A stretch of DNA of 64,000 nucleotides from CAZMGV01 sp964565925 (lineage in GTDB: Bacteria > JAGRBM01 > JAHCIT01). The stretch is taken from assembly GCA_964565925.1 (NCBI GenBank), contig CAZMGV010000001.1, forward strand, positions 248,001 through 312,000. Reading direction: 5' to 3'. Below are positions 52,360 through 60,659 of this stretch, piece by piece. The position numbers were made by a program, and so were the translations under genes. Positions within the stretch are counted from its first letter, which is position 1. Each line of letters opens with the position of its first letter. The notes beneath the pieces are model-generated. The model did not search any database. It was not told the origin of the DNA and worked only from the letters and a program-made list of their open reading frames with translations.

Positions 52360-53784
52360 ATGGGCGACCATAGTTTCCACGACGAATGCGGCGTTTTCGG
52401 AATTTTCGGGCACCCCGAGGCCGCCAACATCACCTACCTGGGCCTCTACGCCCTGCAGCACCGCGGGCAGGAGTCGGCCGGCATCGTCGCCAGCGACGGA
52501 CAGGCGCTCCACAGCCACCGCGGCATGGGCCTGGTCAACGAAGTCTTCAACGAATCGAACCTGAAAAACCTGCCGGGCACCAACGCCATCGGCCATGTGC
52601 GGTATTCGACCGCCGGCGGCTCGCACGTCAAGAACGCGCAGCCCTTCGCCATGGACTACCGCCACGGCGCCTTCGCCATGGCCCACAACGGCAACATCGT
52701 GAACGCCGACCAGCTCCGGCAGGAGCTGGAAAATTCCGGTTCCATCTTCCGCTCGACCGCCGACACTGAAATCGTCGCGCATCTGGTCGCCTCCAGCGAG
52801 AACTCCACCTCCGTCGGCCGGATCATGGAGGCGCTCGGGCAGGTCCAGGGCGCCTACTCGATGGTGTTCCTGACCGAGACCCGGCTGGTCGCGAGCCGCG
52901 ACCCCATGGGTTTCCGGCCGCTGGTGCTGGGTAAGCTGGAGGGCAGCTGGGTCATTGCGAGCGAGACCTGCGCCTTCGACCTGATCGGCGCCAAGTACGA
53001 GCGCGAGATCGAGCCGGGCGAGACGGTCGAGATCACCAAACAGGGGATGGCGTCGTTCCGGCTGCCGGGGGCCAGCATCCCGCGCCGCTGCATCTTCGAA
53101 TACATATACTTTGCGCGGCCCGATTCGATCCTGTTCGGCAAGAACGTCTACATGGTGAGAAAAGCACTCGGTAACCAGCTCGCCGTCGAACAGCCGGCCA
53201 AGGCGGACGTCGTGATCGCGGTGCCGGACTCCGGAGTCCCGGCCGCCATGGGGTTCGCCGAGACCGCCGGTATCCCGTACGACGCCGGGCTCACGCGCAA
53301 CCACTATGTGGGCCGGACGTTTATCGAACCCACGTCGCAGATCCGCCACTTCGGCGTGAAAATCAAGCTCAATCCCAACCGCGGCGTGCTGGAAGGCAAG
53401 CGCGTGGTGGTCGTCGACGATTCGATCGTCCGGGGCACGACCTCCCAGAAACTCGTCTCGCTGCTGCGCAACGCCGGGGCGAAAGAGGTCCACATGCGGG
53501 TGTCGTCGCCGCCCACGACGGGGCCCTGCTACTACGGCGTCGCCACCCCGACCAAGGAGGAGCTGATCGCCTCCAGCCAGTCGGTGGCGGACATCTGCAA
53601 GTTCATCGGGGCCGATTCGCTGGGCTACCTGTCGATCCCCGGCATGAAGCTGGCGCTCCGGTCGACCGACGACGGGTTCTGTGACGCCTGTTTCTCGGGC
53701 AAATATCCGATCCCGCCCGACAACCACAGCCGCCGCCAGATGCGGCTCTTCGAAGAACTTTCGTCCGGTGCCAAGCGCCGCTGA
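52360..53784 (+). CDS. purF: Amidophosphoribosyltransferase
   Basis: The 474-residue enzyme makes phosphoribosylamine, the first step of purine synthesis. The N-terminal nucleophile Cys is in HDECGVFGIFGH, exposed after removal of about nine residues. Further motifs are LQHRGQESAGI, GHVRYSTAG, and the PRPP site VVVVDDSIVRGTT. Cysteines near residues 365-450 (such as in CDACFSGKYP) fit the iron-sulfur class of Bacillus PurF. ATG 52360 with GAGG upstream is preferred; GTG codons at 52336 and 52345 would add a few residues. Confidence 0.96.
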   Translation: MGDHSFHDECGVFGIFGHPEAANITYLGLYALQHRGQESAGIVASDGQALHSHRGMGLVNEVFNESNLKNLPGTNAIGHVRYSTAGGSHVKNAQPFAMDYRHGAFAMAHNGNIVNADQLRQELENSGSIFRSTADTEIVAHLVASSENSTSVGRIMEALGQVQGAYSMVFLTETRLVASRDPMGFRPLVLGKLEGSWVIASETCAFDLIGAKYEREIEPGETVEITKQGMASFRLPGASIPRRCIFEYIYFARPDSILFGKNVYMVRKALGNQLAVEQPAKADVVIAVPDSGVPAAMGFAETAGIPYDAGLTRNHYVGRTFIEPTSQIRHFGVKIKLNPNRGVLEGKRVVVVDDSIVRGTTSQKLVSLLRNAGAKEVHMRVSSPPTTGPCYYGVATPTKEELIASSQSVADICKFIGADSLGYLSIPGMKLALRSTDDGFCDACFSGKYPIPPDNHSRRQMRLFEELSSGAKRR

Positions 53785-53823
53785 TCTGCAATTCCGACCT
53801 GACTCTGAAAGGAACTGTTTTCC

Positions 53824-54384
53824 GTGACCGCAACCGCCGACCGCGACCGCCTGCTCGAACTGCTCCGCACCAAGTCCTATGAACGGCGTAAGGTGAAGCT
53901 CGCCTCCGGCAAGGAGAGCGACTTCTATATCGACTGCAAGCGCGTGACACTGGACGCCGAAGGCTCGACGCTCGTGGGCCGCGAACTCTTTGAGCGAATC
54001 CGCAAGGAGACCCCCGACGCGAAGGCGGTGGGCGGCCCGACGCTGGGCGCCGACCCGATCGGCACGGCGGTCAGCCTCACGTCGTTCCTCAAGAACTTCC
54101 CGATCCCGGCCTATATCGTCCGCAAGGAGCCCAAGGGCCACGGCACGGGCCAGTGGATCGAGGGTACCGAGAACATCCCCAAGGGGGCCAAAGTGGTTCT
54201 CGTAGAGGACGTGGTGACCTCCGGCGGATCGTCGCTAAAAGCTATCCAGCATGTGCGCGAAGCAGGGTATACTGTGAGCGATGTCTACGTGCTGGTGGAC
54301 CGCGAAGAAGGCGGCCGCGAAAACCTCGAGAAGGAAGGCGTGAAGCTCCATGCCCTGTACCGCAAGGGAGATTTCGTAAAGTGA
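53824..54384 (+). CDS. pyrE: Orotate phosphoribosyltransferase
   Basis: The 186-residue enzyme converts orotate and PRPP to OMP in pyrimidine synthesis. It has KLASGKESDFYIDCKRV, GGPTLGADPI, VRKEPKGHGTG and the PRPP loop VVLVEDVVTSGGSS. Start is GTG with AAAGGA upstream. The pyrimidine gene ends a purine operon, so both nucleotide branches may be co-regulated. Its stop overlaps the lipoprotein start as GTGA. Confidence 0.95.
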   Translation: MTATADRDRLLELLRTKSYERRKVKLASGKESDFYIDCKRVTLDAEGSTLVGRELFERIRKETPDAKAVGGPTLGADPIGTAVSLTSFLKNFPIPAYIVRKEPKGHGTGQWIEGTENIPKGAKVVLVEDVVTSGGSSLKAIQHVREAGYTVSDVYVLVDREEGGRENLEKEGVKLHALYRKGDFVK

Positions 54385-55067
54385 GGAGACCGCTGGCCCT
54401 CCTCGCTCTCTTTGCGCTTTCCGCCTGCGCGGAGACGGTGACGCCTCCGGTCACCCCGCCCGCCGCACCGTCCGGAGCGGACACGAAGATTACCGGCGAC
54501 ACGCTGGATACGGCCCGCAAGACTTACTACCAGTCGCTTGAGAACGGCACCCAGCGCGTGCGTATCCGCAACGACCGCGTCGACACGGCGGCCATCTACT
54601 GGGCGACCTACGAATCCCCGGCACTGAAATCGTTCCGGCGCGACGCCCTGTCGGTCTACGAACTCTGGTCCCCGGAGCAGAAAGCGTCCGAAACGACGAA
54701 GGACGCGGCCGAAGACGGCCAGTACGTCCGGTTCACGGTGGTCCTCTATACGGCGGACGCCAAGGACAACATCATCAGCAAGGCGGACGATTCGGTCGTG
54801 AAAGTCTATCTGCTCGGCAAAGACGGCAAGCGGGTCGCCCCGGCGGATATCCACAAGTTCGACAGTCCGCGTTCAAAAGTGGCCTGGCTGTATCCGCACA
54901 AGGATGCGTTCTCGACCGTCTGGGAACTCCGGTTCCCGCACGAAGGCATCTCCGGGCCTGTCGAACTTCAGCTCACCGGCACCCAGTTCACCAGCGCAAC
55001 CCAATGGGATGTCGTGCCGGGCGGCTCCGAATCCGCCGCCCCCAAAGCCCCGCCCGACGCCAAATAA
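54381..55067 (+). CDS. Lipoprotein of unknown function
   Basis: The 228-residue protein has a strong lipoprotein signal, RRPLALLALFALSAC, with the lipobox LSAC and Cys at about residue 16. The mature protein starts with a Pro-rich linker (PPVTPPAAPSG) and has a beta-rich domain with ATYESPALKSFRRDALSVYE and DKADDSVVKVYLLGKDG-type segments; I do not recognise a family. It overlaps pyrE by GTGA, so translation is coupled to the nucleotide genes although its role is likely in the envelope. The 212 bases downstream hold only a five-base hairpin (55179-55192). Confidence 0.8.
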   Translation: MRRPLALLALFALSACAETVTPPVTPPAAPSGADTKITGDTLDTARKTYYQSLENGTQRVRIRNDRVDTAAIYWATYESPALKSFRRDALSVYELWSPEQKASETTKDAAEDGQYVRFTVVLYTADAKDNIISKADDSVVKVYLLGKDGKRVAPADIHKFDSPRSKVAWLYPHKDAFSTVWELRFPHEGISGPVELQLTGTQFTSATQWDVVPGGSESAAPKAPPDAK

Positions 55068-55279
55068 GCCGGCCCCTTTCATCCTCCAAAACGTCCAGCG
55101 ATTAGTCACTCCGCCCAAAATCTGGGCAGCCTGGAAACCGCCGGCCCCCGGAAAATCGGCCTGTTCACCCCGGTTCAGGGCCGCAAACGGCCGCCTTGCC
55201 ACTATTTTCCGCGCCCCGCCGGAGTTGCCCCGGTTCTTGCTATTCAACAGCTGGCGAGAACCGAGCGGGGGTATCTGCC

Positions 55280-56743
55280 ATGACTGCCGAACGAGCGCGT
55301 ACTGCACCGGTACTGACTGACCAGTACGAGGTCGGTGCATTTTTCGATGAAATGTTCGAGGCACCCGGCCGGCCCCGAACCCACTACAAGCCCCTGCTCA
55401 GCCAGCTGGCCGCGCTGGACCCGGACGATCTCAACGAGCTTCGCCGCACCGCCGACCGTTCATTCCTGCATCAGGGGATCACCTTTACGGTTTACAGCCA
55501 GAAGGAAGGCATCGAGCGGATCTTCCCGTTCGACCTGATCCCCCGGATTATCCCCCGCCAGGAGTGGGATACGATCGAGCGGGGGCTTATCCAGCGGGTC
55601 GTCGCGCTGAACGCCTTCCTGAACGACATCTACCATGACCAGCGGATCATCCGGGAGAAACGGATACCGGCCGAACTCGTCTTCGGCGCACTGCATTTCC
55701 GGCGCGAGATGATCGGCATCAACGTGCCCAACGGCGTCTACTGCCACATCACCGGCACCGACATCATCCGCGACAGGGACGGCGAGTATTACGTTCTGGA
55801 AGACAACCTGAGGTCGCCGTCGGGCGTCAGCTACATGCTCGAAAACCGGAAGGCGACCAAACATACCTTCCCGAAGCTGTTCGAACGGTACGGCGTGCTG
55901 CCGATCCAGCACTACCCGCAGGAACTGCTGAATGCGCTGCGCGCGGCGGCTCCCTTCGGCACCCCTGACCCGAACGTCGTGCTGCTCACGCCGGGAATCT
56001 ACAACTCCGCGTATTTCGAGCATTCGTTCCTGGCCCGGCAGATGGGCGTCGAGATTGTCGAGGGACGGGATCTCGTCGTTCACAACAACCGCGTCTACAC
56101 CCGGACGACGCACGGGCTGAAACCGGTCGATGTCATCTACCGGCGCATCGACGACGACTTCCTGGACCCGGTCGCCTTCCGGTCCGATTCGACGCTCGGG
56201 GTACCCGGGCTTCTGAACGCCTACCGCGCCGGCAACGTCACCCTGGCGAACGCCATCGGCACCGGGGTCGCCGACGACAAGGCGGTCTATGCCTACGTAC
56301 CGGACATGATCCGCTTTTACCTGTCGGAAGAACCGATCCTGAAAAACGTGCCGACCTACCTGGGCGACCGCGAAGAGGACCGGAACTACATGCTGGAAAA
56401 GGCCGGAGAGCTGGTCATCAAGTCGGTCAACGAGAGCGGCGGATACGGCATGCTGATCGGCCCCTCCGCCAGCCGTACGGAAATCGAGAAATTCCGGGAA
56501 CAGATCAAGGCCAGACCGAGAAATTTCATCGGCCAGCCGGTCATTTCGCTCTCCCGCCACCCGACCTATTGCGACAACGAACTCCGCGGCTGCCATGTGG
56601 ATCTGCGCCCGTATGTTCTGTACGGCTCGAAAGTAATGGTCGTGCCGGGCGGCCTGACGCGCGTGGCGCTCAGGAAGGGGTCGCTGGTCGTCAACTCGTC
56701 ACAGGGCGGCGGGAGCAAAGACACGTGGGTTCTGAAGAGGTGA
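55280..56743 (+). CDS. Circularly permuted ATP-grasp protein
   Basis: The 487-residue protein belongs to the circularly permuted ATP-grasp type 2 family (formerly DUF404/DUF407). Key parts are EMFEAPGRPRTHY near the start, LRRTADRSFLHQGITFTVY, the GVYCHITGTDIIRDRDG segment, YYVLEDNLRSPSGVSYM and the C-terminal ATP-site stretch ESGGYGMLIGP. Such enzymes are predicted to form peptide or amide bonds, but the product is not known. It is the first gene of a trio with the alpha-E and transglutaminase genes, spaced by 4 and 11 bases, that recurs in many bacteria. The start ATG at 55280 matches the family N-terminus. Confidence 0.93.
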   Translation: MTAERARTAPVLTDQYEVGAFFDEMFEAPGRPRTHYKPLLSQLAALDPDDLNELRRTADRSFLHQGITFTVYSQKEGIERIFPFDLIPRIIPRQEWDTIERGLIQRVVALNAFLNDIYHDQRIIREKRIPAELVFGALHFRREMIGINVPNGVYCHITGTDIIRDRDGEYYVLEDNLRSPSGVSYMLENRKATKHTFPKLFERYGVLPIQHYPQELLNALRAAAPFGTPDPNVVLLTPGIYNSAYFEHSFLARQMGVEIVEGRDLVVHNNRVYTRTTHGLKPVDVIYRRIDDDFLDPVAFRSDSTLGVPGLLNAYRAGNVTLANAIGTGVADDKAVYAYVPDMIRFYLSEEPILKNVPTYLGDREEDRNYMLEKAGELVIKSVNESGGYGMLIGPSASRTEIEKFREQIKARPRNFIGQPVISLSRHPTYCDNELRGCHVDLRPYVLYGSKVMVVPGGLTRVALRKGSLVVNSSQGGGSKDTWVLKR

Positions 56744-56747
56744 CCGA

Positions 56748-57734
56748 ATGCTTTCTCGGGTAGCCGAATCCCTTTTCTGGATGTCCCGCTATATCGAGCG
56801 GGCGGAGGCGCTGGCCCGCCTGCTGGCGGTCAACTTCCATGCGGCGCTCGACGCCGGCGATCCGGAAGCGCCGGAAACCTGGCAGCCGCTGGTCTCCTAT
56901 TGCGGCAGCACCGATACCTTCCGCGCCCAGTATGGCGAATTCGCCGGACCGGCGGTGGGCGAATTCATCCTGTGGAACCCGCAGAACGTGAACTCGGTCT
57001 ATGCCTGCATCCAGAGAGCCCGGGAAAACGCTCGAGGCGTCCGGGAAAAGATCAGCAGTGAAATGTGGGAGTCGATCAACCGGCTCTACTTCCTCATGAA
57101 GGACTACGACCGGGGGGCTTCGATCCGGGCCCCGCAGGAACTTTATTTTCAGGTGTCCTCGGGGTCCCACCTCTTTCAGGGGGTTTCCAACTCGACACTG
57201 ACCCACGGGGAACCCTACGAATTCATCCAGCTCGGCAAATACATCGAGCGGACCGAGTGGACGATCCGGAACCTCGACCTGAATTCGCCGGGGCTTTCCC
57301 AGTCCAGAGGTGCATCGTCGGAAGGCACCCTGCAGCTCACGACCGTGCTGACGTCGGGCAACGCCTTCGAGCCGTTCCGCCAGTCGGGGGCGCCGCTCCA
57401 GAGCTGGAGGGTCGTCGAGTTCCTCCTGCTGAACCGGATTTTCCCGAGGTCGGTGGCCTACTCGGTCAATCGCTGCCACCAGGCCGTCGGGGCCATCTCG
57501 ACCTGGGGGTATGAAAACACCCGGACCGAAAACATGCCGGCCCGGGTCTTCGGGCGTCTGAACGCCGAACTCCAGTTTCTCGAACTGGACGACGTGCTCG
57601 GCAAGACCCTGAACCGGTATCTCCAGCATCTGCTCCAGGAGATCAACGTCGCCGGGGAAGAGATCAGCCGGACCTATTTCAATACGCAGGCGACGGTGCC
57701 CGGCGCCAAGATCGTCCAGATGAACGATCAGTAA
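56748..57734 (+). CDS. Alpha-E domain protein (DUF403)
   Basis: The 328-residue all-helical protein has the alpha-E opening LSRVAESLFWMSRYIERAEALARLL (key part FWMSRYIERAE) and the repeated helical motif FIQLGKYIERTEWTIR near the middle. Alpha-E proteins nearly always accompany circularly permuted ATP-grasp and transglutaminase genes, and are thought to act as partners or carriers rather than catalysts. Length is normal. GAGG stands before the ATG, four bases after the previous stop. Function remains unproven. Confidence 0.92.
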   Translation: MLSRVAESLFWMSRYIERAEALARLLAVNFHAALDAGDPEAPETWQPLVSYCGSTDTFRAQYGEFAGPAVGEFILWNPQNVNSVYACIQRARENARGVREKISSEMWESINRLYFLMKDYDRGASIRAPQELYFQVSSGSHLFQGVSNSTLTHGEPYEFIQLGKYIERTEWTIRNLDLNSPGLSQSRGASSEGTLQLTTVLTSGNAFEPFRQSGAPLQSWRVVEFLLLNRIFPRSVAYSVNRCHQAVGAISTWGYENTRTENMPARVFGRLNAELQFLELDDVLGKTLNRYLQHLLQEINVAGEEISRTYFNTQATVPGAKIVQMNDQ

Positions 57735-57745
57735 ACGGAGGCGGT

Positions 57746-58549
57746 ATGCGGCTCAGGATCCAGCACAAGACAACCTTCGCCTACGACTCCCTCGTCAACG
57801 AGGCCTACGCGGAGCTGCGCCTCAAACCGTCCAGCACCGGCGGACAGCACTGCGTCAGTTTCAACCTGACGGCTTCGCCTCGCGGCGAAGTGACCGACTA
57901 CCGGGACCGGTTCGGGAATATCGTCCAGTGCTTCAATATCCTGCCGGCGCACCACCAGCTCGCCCTGACCGCAGACAGCGAGGTCTATACCGCCGACCAG
58001 TACCGTGAGAGCGACTCGGAACTGCCGCCTCTGGACCGGTACGACTACCTGCGCCCGACGTCCTATACGCCGGTGACGGACGCCATCACTTCATTCGCCG
58101 AAAAGCATCTGGTCAGGAACGACCCGGAGGCGACCGTGGATCACCTGACAGCCTCCCTGCACGGGAATTTCAGGTACGAGATCGGCGCGACCACTGTCGA
58201 GACGACGGCCGAACAGGTGCTGAAGCTGGGCCGGGGTGTCTGCCAGGATTTCGCGCACCTGATGATCGCCGCCTGCCGGACGCTGGGTTATCCCAGCCGG
58301 TACGTCAGCGGATACCTGTTCGACCCCCACCGGAAAGAAGTCAGCGAGGCGTCCCACGCCTGGCTCGATGTCTATCTTCCCGGCCAGGGGTGGATCTCGG
58401 TGGACCCGACGCACAACCGGCGGCAGAACGCGCAGTATGTCCGGGTGGGCGTCGGCCGGGACTACGCCGACATCCCGCCGACGCGCGGTATCTATAAAGG
58501 CGCCGCCCGGGAACAGCTCAAGGTGGAAGTGCACGTCAAGGCGGCCTAG
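57746..58549 (+). CDS. Transglutaminase-like protein with N-terminal beta domain
   Basis: The 267-residue protein has the bacterial transglutaminase N-terminal domain (1-100, MRLRIQHKTTFAYDSLVNEAY) and a transglutaminase core. The catalytic Cys is in GRGVCQDFAHL, the His in EASHAWLDVYL and the Asp in SVDPTHNR. In this gene trio it is predicted to be a cysteine peptidase or amide-bond exchanging enzyme. A strong GGAGG site precedes the ATG. It completes the ATP-grasp/alpha-E/transglutaminase unit, and 20 bases later come convergent sulfur-transport genes. Confidence 0.92.
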   Translation: MRLRIQHKTTFAYDSLVNEAYAELRLKPSSTGGQHCVSFNLTASPRGEVTDYRDRFGNIVQCFNILPAHHQLALTADSEVYTADQYRESDSELPPLDRYDYLRPTSYTPVTDAITSFAEKHLVRNDPEATVDHLTASLHGNFRYEIGATTVETTAEQVLKLGRGVCQDFAHLMIAACRTLGYPSRYVSGYLFDPHRKEVSEASHAWLDVYLPGQGWISVDPTHNRRQNAQYVRVGVGRDYADIPPTRGIYKGAAREQLKVEVHVKAA

Positions 58550-58569
58550 GCGCGCCGCCAGCAGCCCGT

Positions 58570-59007
58570 TCAGCCCTCGCAGGAACCCGTATCCCAGTGG
58601 AGATACCGGGCCTGCAGGAACCGGAACAGGCGCATGCCGCCCAATACCCCGGCGATGGTGACGAGCGAGGCCAGATGGCCTTCGCCCAGCTGCACCAGCA
58701 CCACCGTCGGGCAGGCGCCGGTCAGCGCCCAGCCGGCTCCGAACAGAATGGCTCCGGGGATGATGCCCGGGTGCATCGGGCGCGGGGCGAAATCCGTGTA
58801 GTTGCGGACAGCCGCGTAGAACAGGCCCATTGCGGCGACCGCGCCGCCGAAGGTCAGATACAGCCGCCAGCTTTCCAGCGTGAACATGGCGTGGACCTGC
58901 GACCAGTCGGAGAACCCGATCCGGCTGAGGCCGAAGCCCATCACAAGTCCCGTCAGCGCAATGGCGGCGATCCGCGCCGGGCGTGCGAGGGGTTCGTGGA
59001 CGCTCAC
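58570..59007 (-). CDS. YeeE/YedE-family transporter half, C-terminal type
   Basis: The 145-residue membrane protein has four helices and the YeeE/YedE Cys in LTGACPTVVL (residues near 85), the second half of the sulfur-transport signature. YeeE proteins carry thiosulfate or related sulfur compounds via conserved cysteines. Here the protein is one half; the other half is the upstream gene, joined by a GTGA overlap. The GTG start at 59007 replaces the false longer reading to 59370. The two halves probably form one channel. Confidence 0.85.
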   Translation of the reverse strand: MSVHEPLARPARIAAIALTGLVMGFGLSRIGFSDWSQVHAMFTLESWRLYLTFGGAVAAMGLFYAAVRNYTDFAPRPMHPGIIPGAILFGAGWALTGACPTVVLVQLGEGHLASLVTIAGVLGGMRLFRFLQARYLHWDTGSCEG

Positions 59008-59636
59008 TGGAGCACCCCCTTGAGCAGCAACGATACCGCCACCCCCGCCGCCATGAAGGCGCCGGTCGCGACGAGACTGCCCGGCTGAAGGCGCGAGCAA
59101 CCGTTGAGCCCGTGCCCGGACGTACAGCCGCCCGCCATGCGGGTTCCCAGGCCGACGAGGATTCCGCCGCCAAAGAGCGCGGCCAGCCCGGCGCCACCGC
59201 CGCCGAAGAAGGCGTCGAACCCAGGTCCGAGCGACCATTCGAGTCTCCAGCCGCCCCGGGTGAGCCCTGAAATCAGGCCACCCACGAGAAGCATCGACAG
59301 AAACAGCGCCGTCTCCGGAAGCGGCAGCCTGCGCACGGCGCCGGACGGACCGGCGGGTTCCGCGCCGCATTCGGGCACGGCCGCAACCGCGTTCATCCGG
59401 TCGCCGAACTGGGCTTTGGTCGCAGCCAGCAGGGCTGCTTCGAGGTCCGAGGGATTTTCTTCAAAAATGCGAGCGCTTCTGTCCTGCTGGGCGCTTTCCG
59501 TCCAGAAACAGACGCGCGAGATCAGCCCAGAGGCCCCGAGCAGATTGCCGGTAATGAACCAGTAAGCAGCACCCACCGATGCCAGAAGCAACGCTCCCGC
59601 CCACCAGGGCCACCAGGTGGCATCGCCGGAAATCAC
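59004..59636 (-). CDS. YeeE/YedE-family transporter half, N-terminal type
   Basis: The 210-residue membrane protein has helices at about 10-28 and then, after a polar loop of about 60 residues with one Cys, further helices to the end. It carries the hallmark GTRMAGGCTSGHGLNG with the sulfur-relay Cys. This marks the first half of a YeeE-type thiosulfate transporter. It starts at GTG, overlapping the stop of the small Cys-rich gene by one base (TAGTG), and overlaps its own downstream partner by GTGA. Confidence 0.88.
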   Translation of the reverse strand: MISGDATWWPWWAGALLLASVGAAYWFITGNLLGASGLISRVCFWTESAQQDRSARIFEENPSDLEAALLAATKAQFGDRMNAVAAVPECGAEPAGPSGAVRRLPLPETALFLSMLLVGGLISGLTRGGWRLEWSLGPGFDAFFGGGGAGLAALFGGGILVGLGTRMAGGCTSGHGLNGCSRLQPGSLVATGAFMAAGVAVSLLLKGVLQ

Positions 59637-59863
59637 TATCTGCCGCCCTTCCGGGCCACCGCAATTGTCTGCCCGTTCGGGAGCATGTCGTCAGGCACCG
59701 CCTCGCCCTTCAGCGTCTTCTGGTAACGGGCGCACTTCTCGTACGCGTTTTCGCAGTATTCGACCTTCCAGATGTTCAGCAGCGACTGGTATTTGAACAG
59801 CGGGAACATCGCGCAGCTCTTGGCGTGAGGGCATTCCTTGGAATCGGACATTTCGAAGCTCAT
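59636..59863 (-). CDS. Small Cys-rich protein next to sulfur transporter
   Basis: The 75-residue protein has a CPHAKSC pair near its start and a second pair in EYCENAYEKCARY, spaced as in a zinc or iron-sulfur site or a sulfur carrier. The rest, PNGQTIAVARKGG, is basic. It starts the unit with the two YeeE halves, where TusA-like carriers are usual partners; it is not TusA-like. ATG codons at 59887 and 59851 are alternatives. The family is not recognised, but similar Cys-rich proteins seem to exist in deltaproteobacteria (recollection, not checked). Confidence 0.65.
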   Translation of the reverse strand: MSFEMSDSKECPHAKSCAMFPLFKYQSLLNIWKVEYCENAYEKCARYQKTLKGEAVPDDMLPNGQTIAVARKGGR

Positions 59864-59975
59864 TTCCCGGCGGTTCCCGCCGGACATTTCAGGACGAGCA
59901 TCACTAGCCGCTCCCGCGCCCGGATTCATCTGCAAAAGAGTGGCAGGCGACCGGCGCAACGGGTACCCTAGGCCA

Positions 59976-60644
59976 ATGTCGACCGAATTTGACCAATATC
60001 TCTCGCCCACGAAATTCATCGATTCCGCCGCGCCGGAGCTGAAGGCGTTTGCCGAATCAAAGACGGCCGGCCTGTCGTCGCCGCGCGAAAAGGCGGTGGC
60101 GCTCTACTACGCCGTCCGGGACGGCATCCACTACGACCCCTACTCCTTTGACGGTACCATGGACTCGCTCATCGCCAGCAAGGTGATCGCCAAGGGCCGC
60201 GGGTTCTGCGTACCGAAGGCGATCGCGCTGGCCGCCGTCTGCCGGGCCGCAGGCGTTCCCGCCCGGCTCGGGTTCGCCGACGTGCGCAACCACCTGACCA
60301 CCGAGAAATTGCGCGCCCGGATGGGCGGCCGGGACGAGTTCATCTACCACGGCTACACGGTGATGTACCTGGACGGCGCGTGGGTGAAGGCCACGCCGAC
60401 CTTCAACCTGACATTGTGCGAGAAGTTCCGGGTGAAGCCGCTCGAGTGGGACGGAAAGTCCGACGCCCTCTACCACGCGTTCGATCTCGAAGGCCGCAAG
60501 CATATGGAATACGTCCGCTACCACGGCGAATTTGCCGACCTGCCGTTCGAGAAGATGATGAACGCCTGGAAGGATTACTACGGAAGCGGGATTACGGGCG
60601 GCTACTCCGGCGGGGATTTCGCCGCCGAGGCGAAACCGCTCTAG
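59976..60644 (+). CDS. Transglutaminase-like cysteine peptidase domain protein
   Basis: The 222-residue protein is a transglutaminase core alone. The catalytic Cys is in GRGFCVPKAIALAAVCRAAG, the His in FIYHGYTVMYLDGAW, with ATPTFN providing the third position as Thr or Asn rather than the usual Asp. It begins KFIDSAAPELKAFAES, as in many stand-alone bacterial transglutaminase-like proteins. It is divergent from the Cys-rich gene and convergent with the kinase gene. Substrate unknown; a peptidase or deamidase role is possible. Confidence 0.85.
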   Translation: MSTEFDQYLSPTKFIDSAAPELKAFAESKTAGLSSPREKAVALYYAVRDGIHYDPYSFDGTMDSLIASKVIAKGRGFCVPKAIALAAVCRAAGVPARLGFADVRNHLTTEKLRARMGGRDEFIYHGYTVMYLDGAWVKATPTFNLTLCEKFRVKPLEWDGKSDALYHAFDLEGRKHMEYVRYHGEFADLPFEKMMNAWKDYYGSGITGGYSGGDFAAEAKPL

Positions 60645-60659
60645 CTCTAGCGGTCCGGG

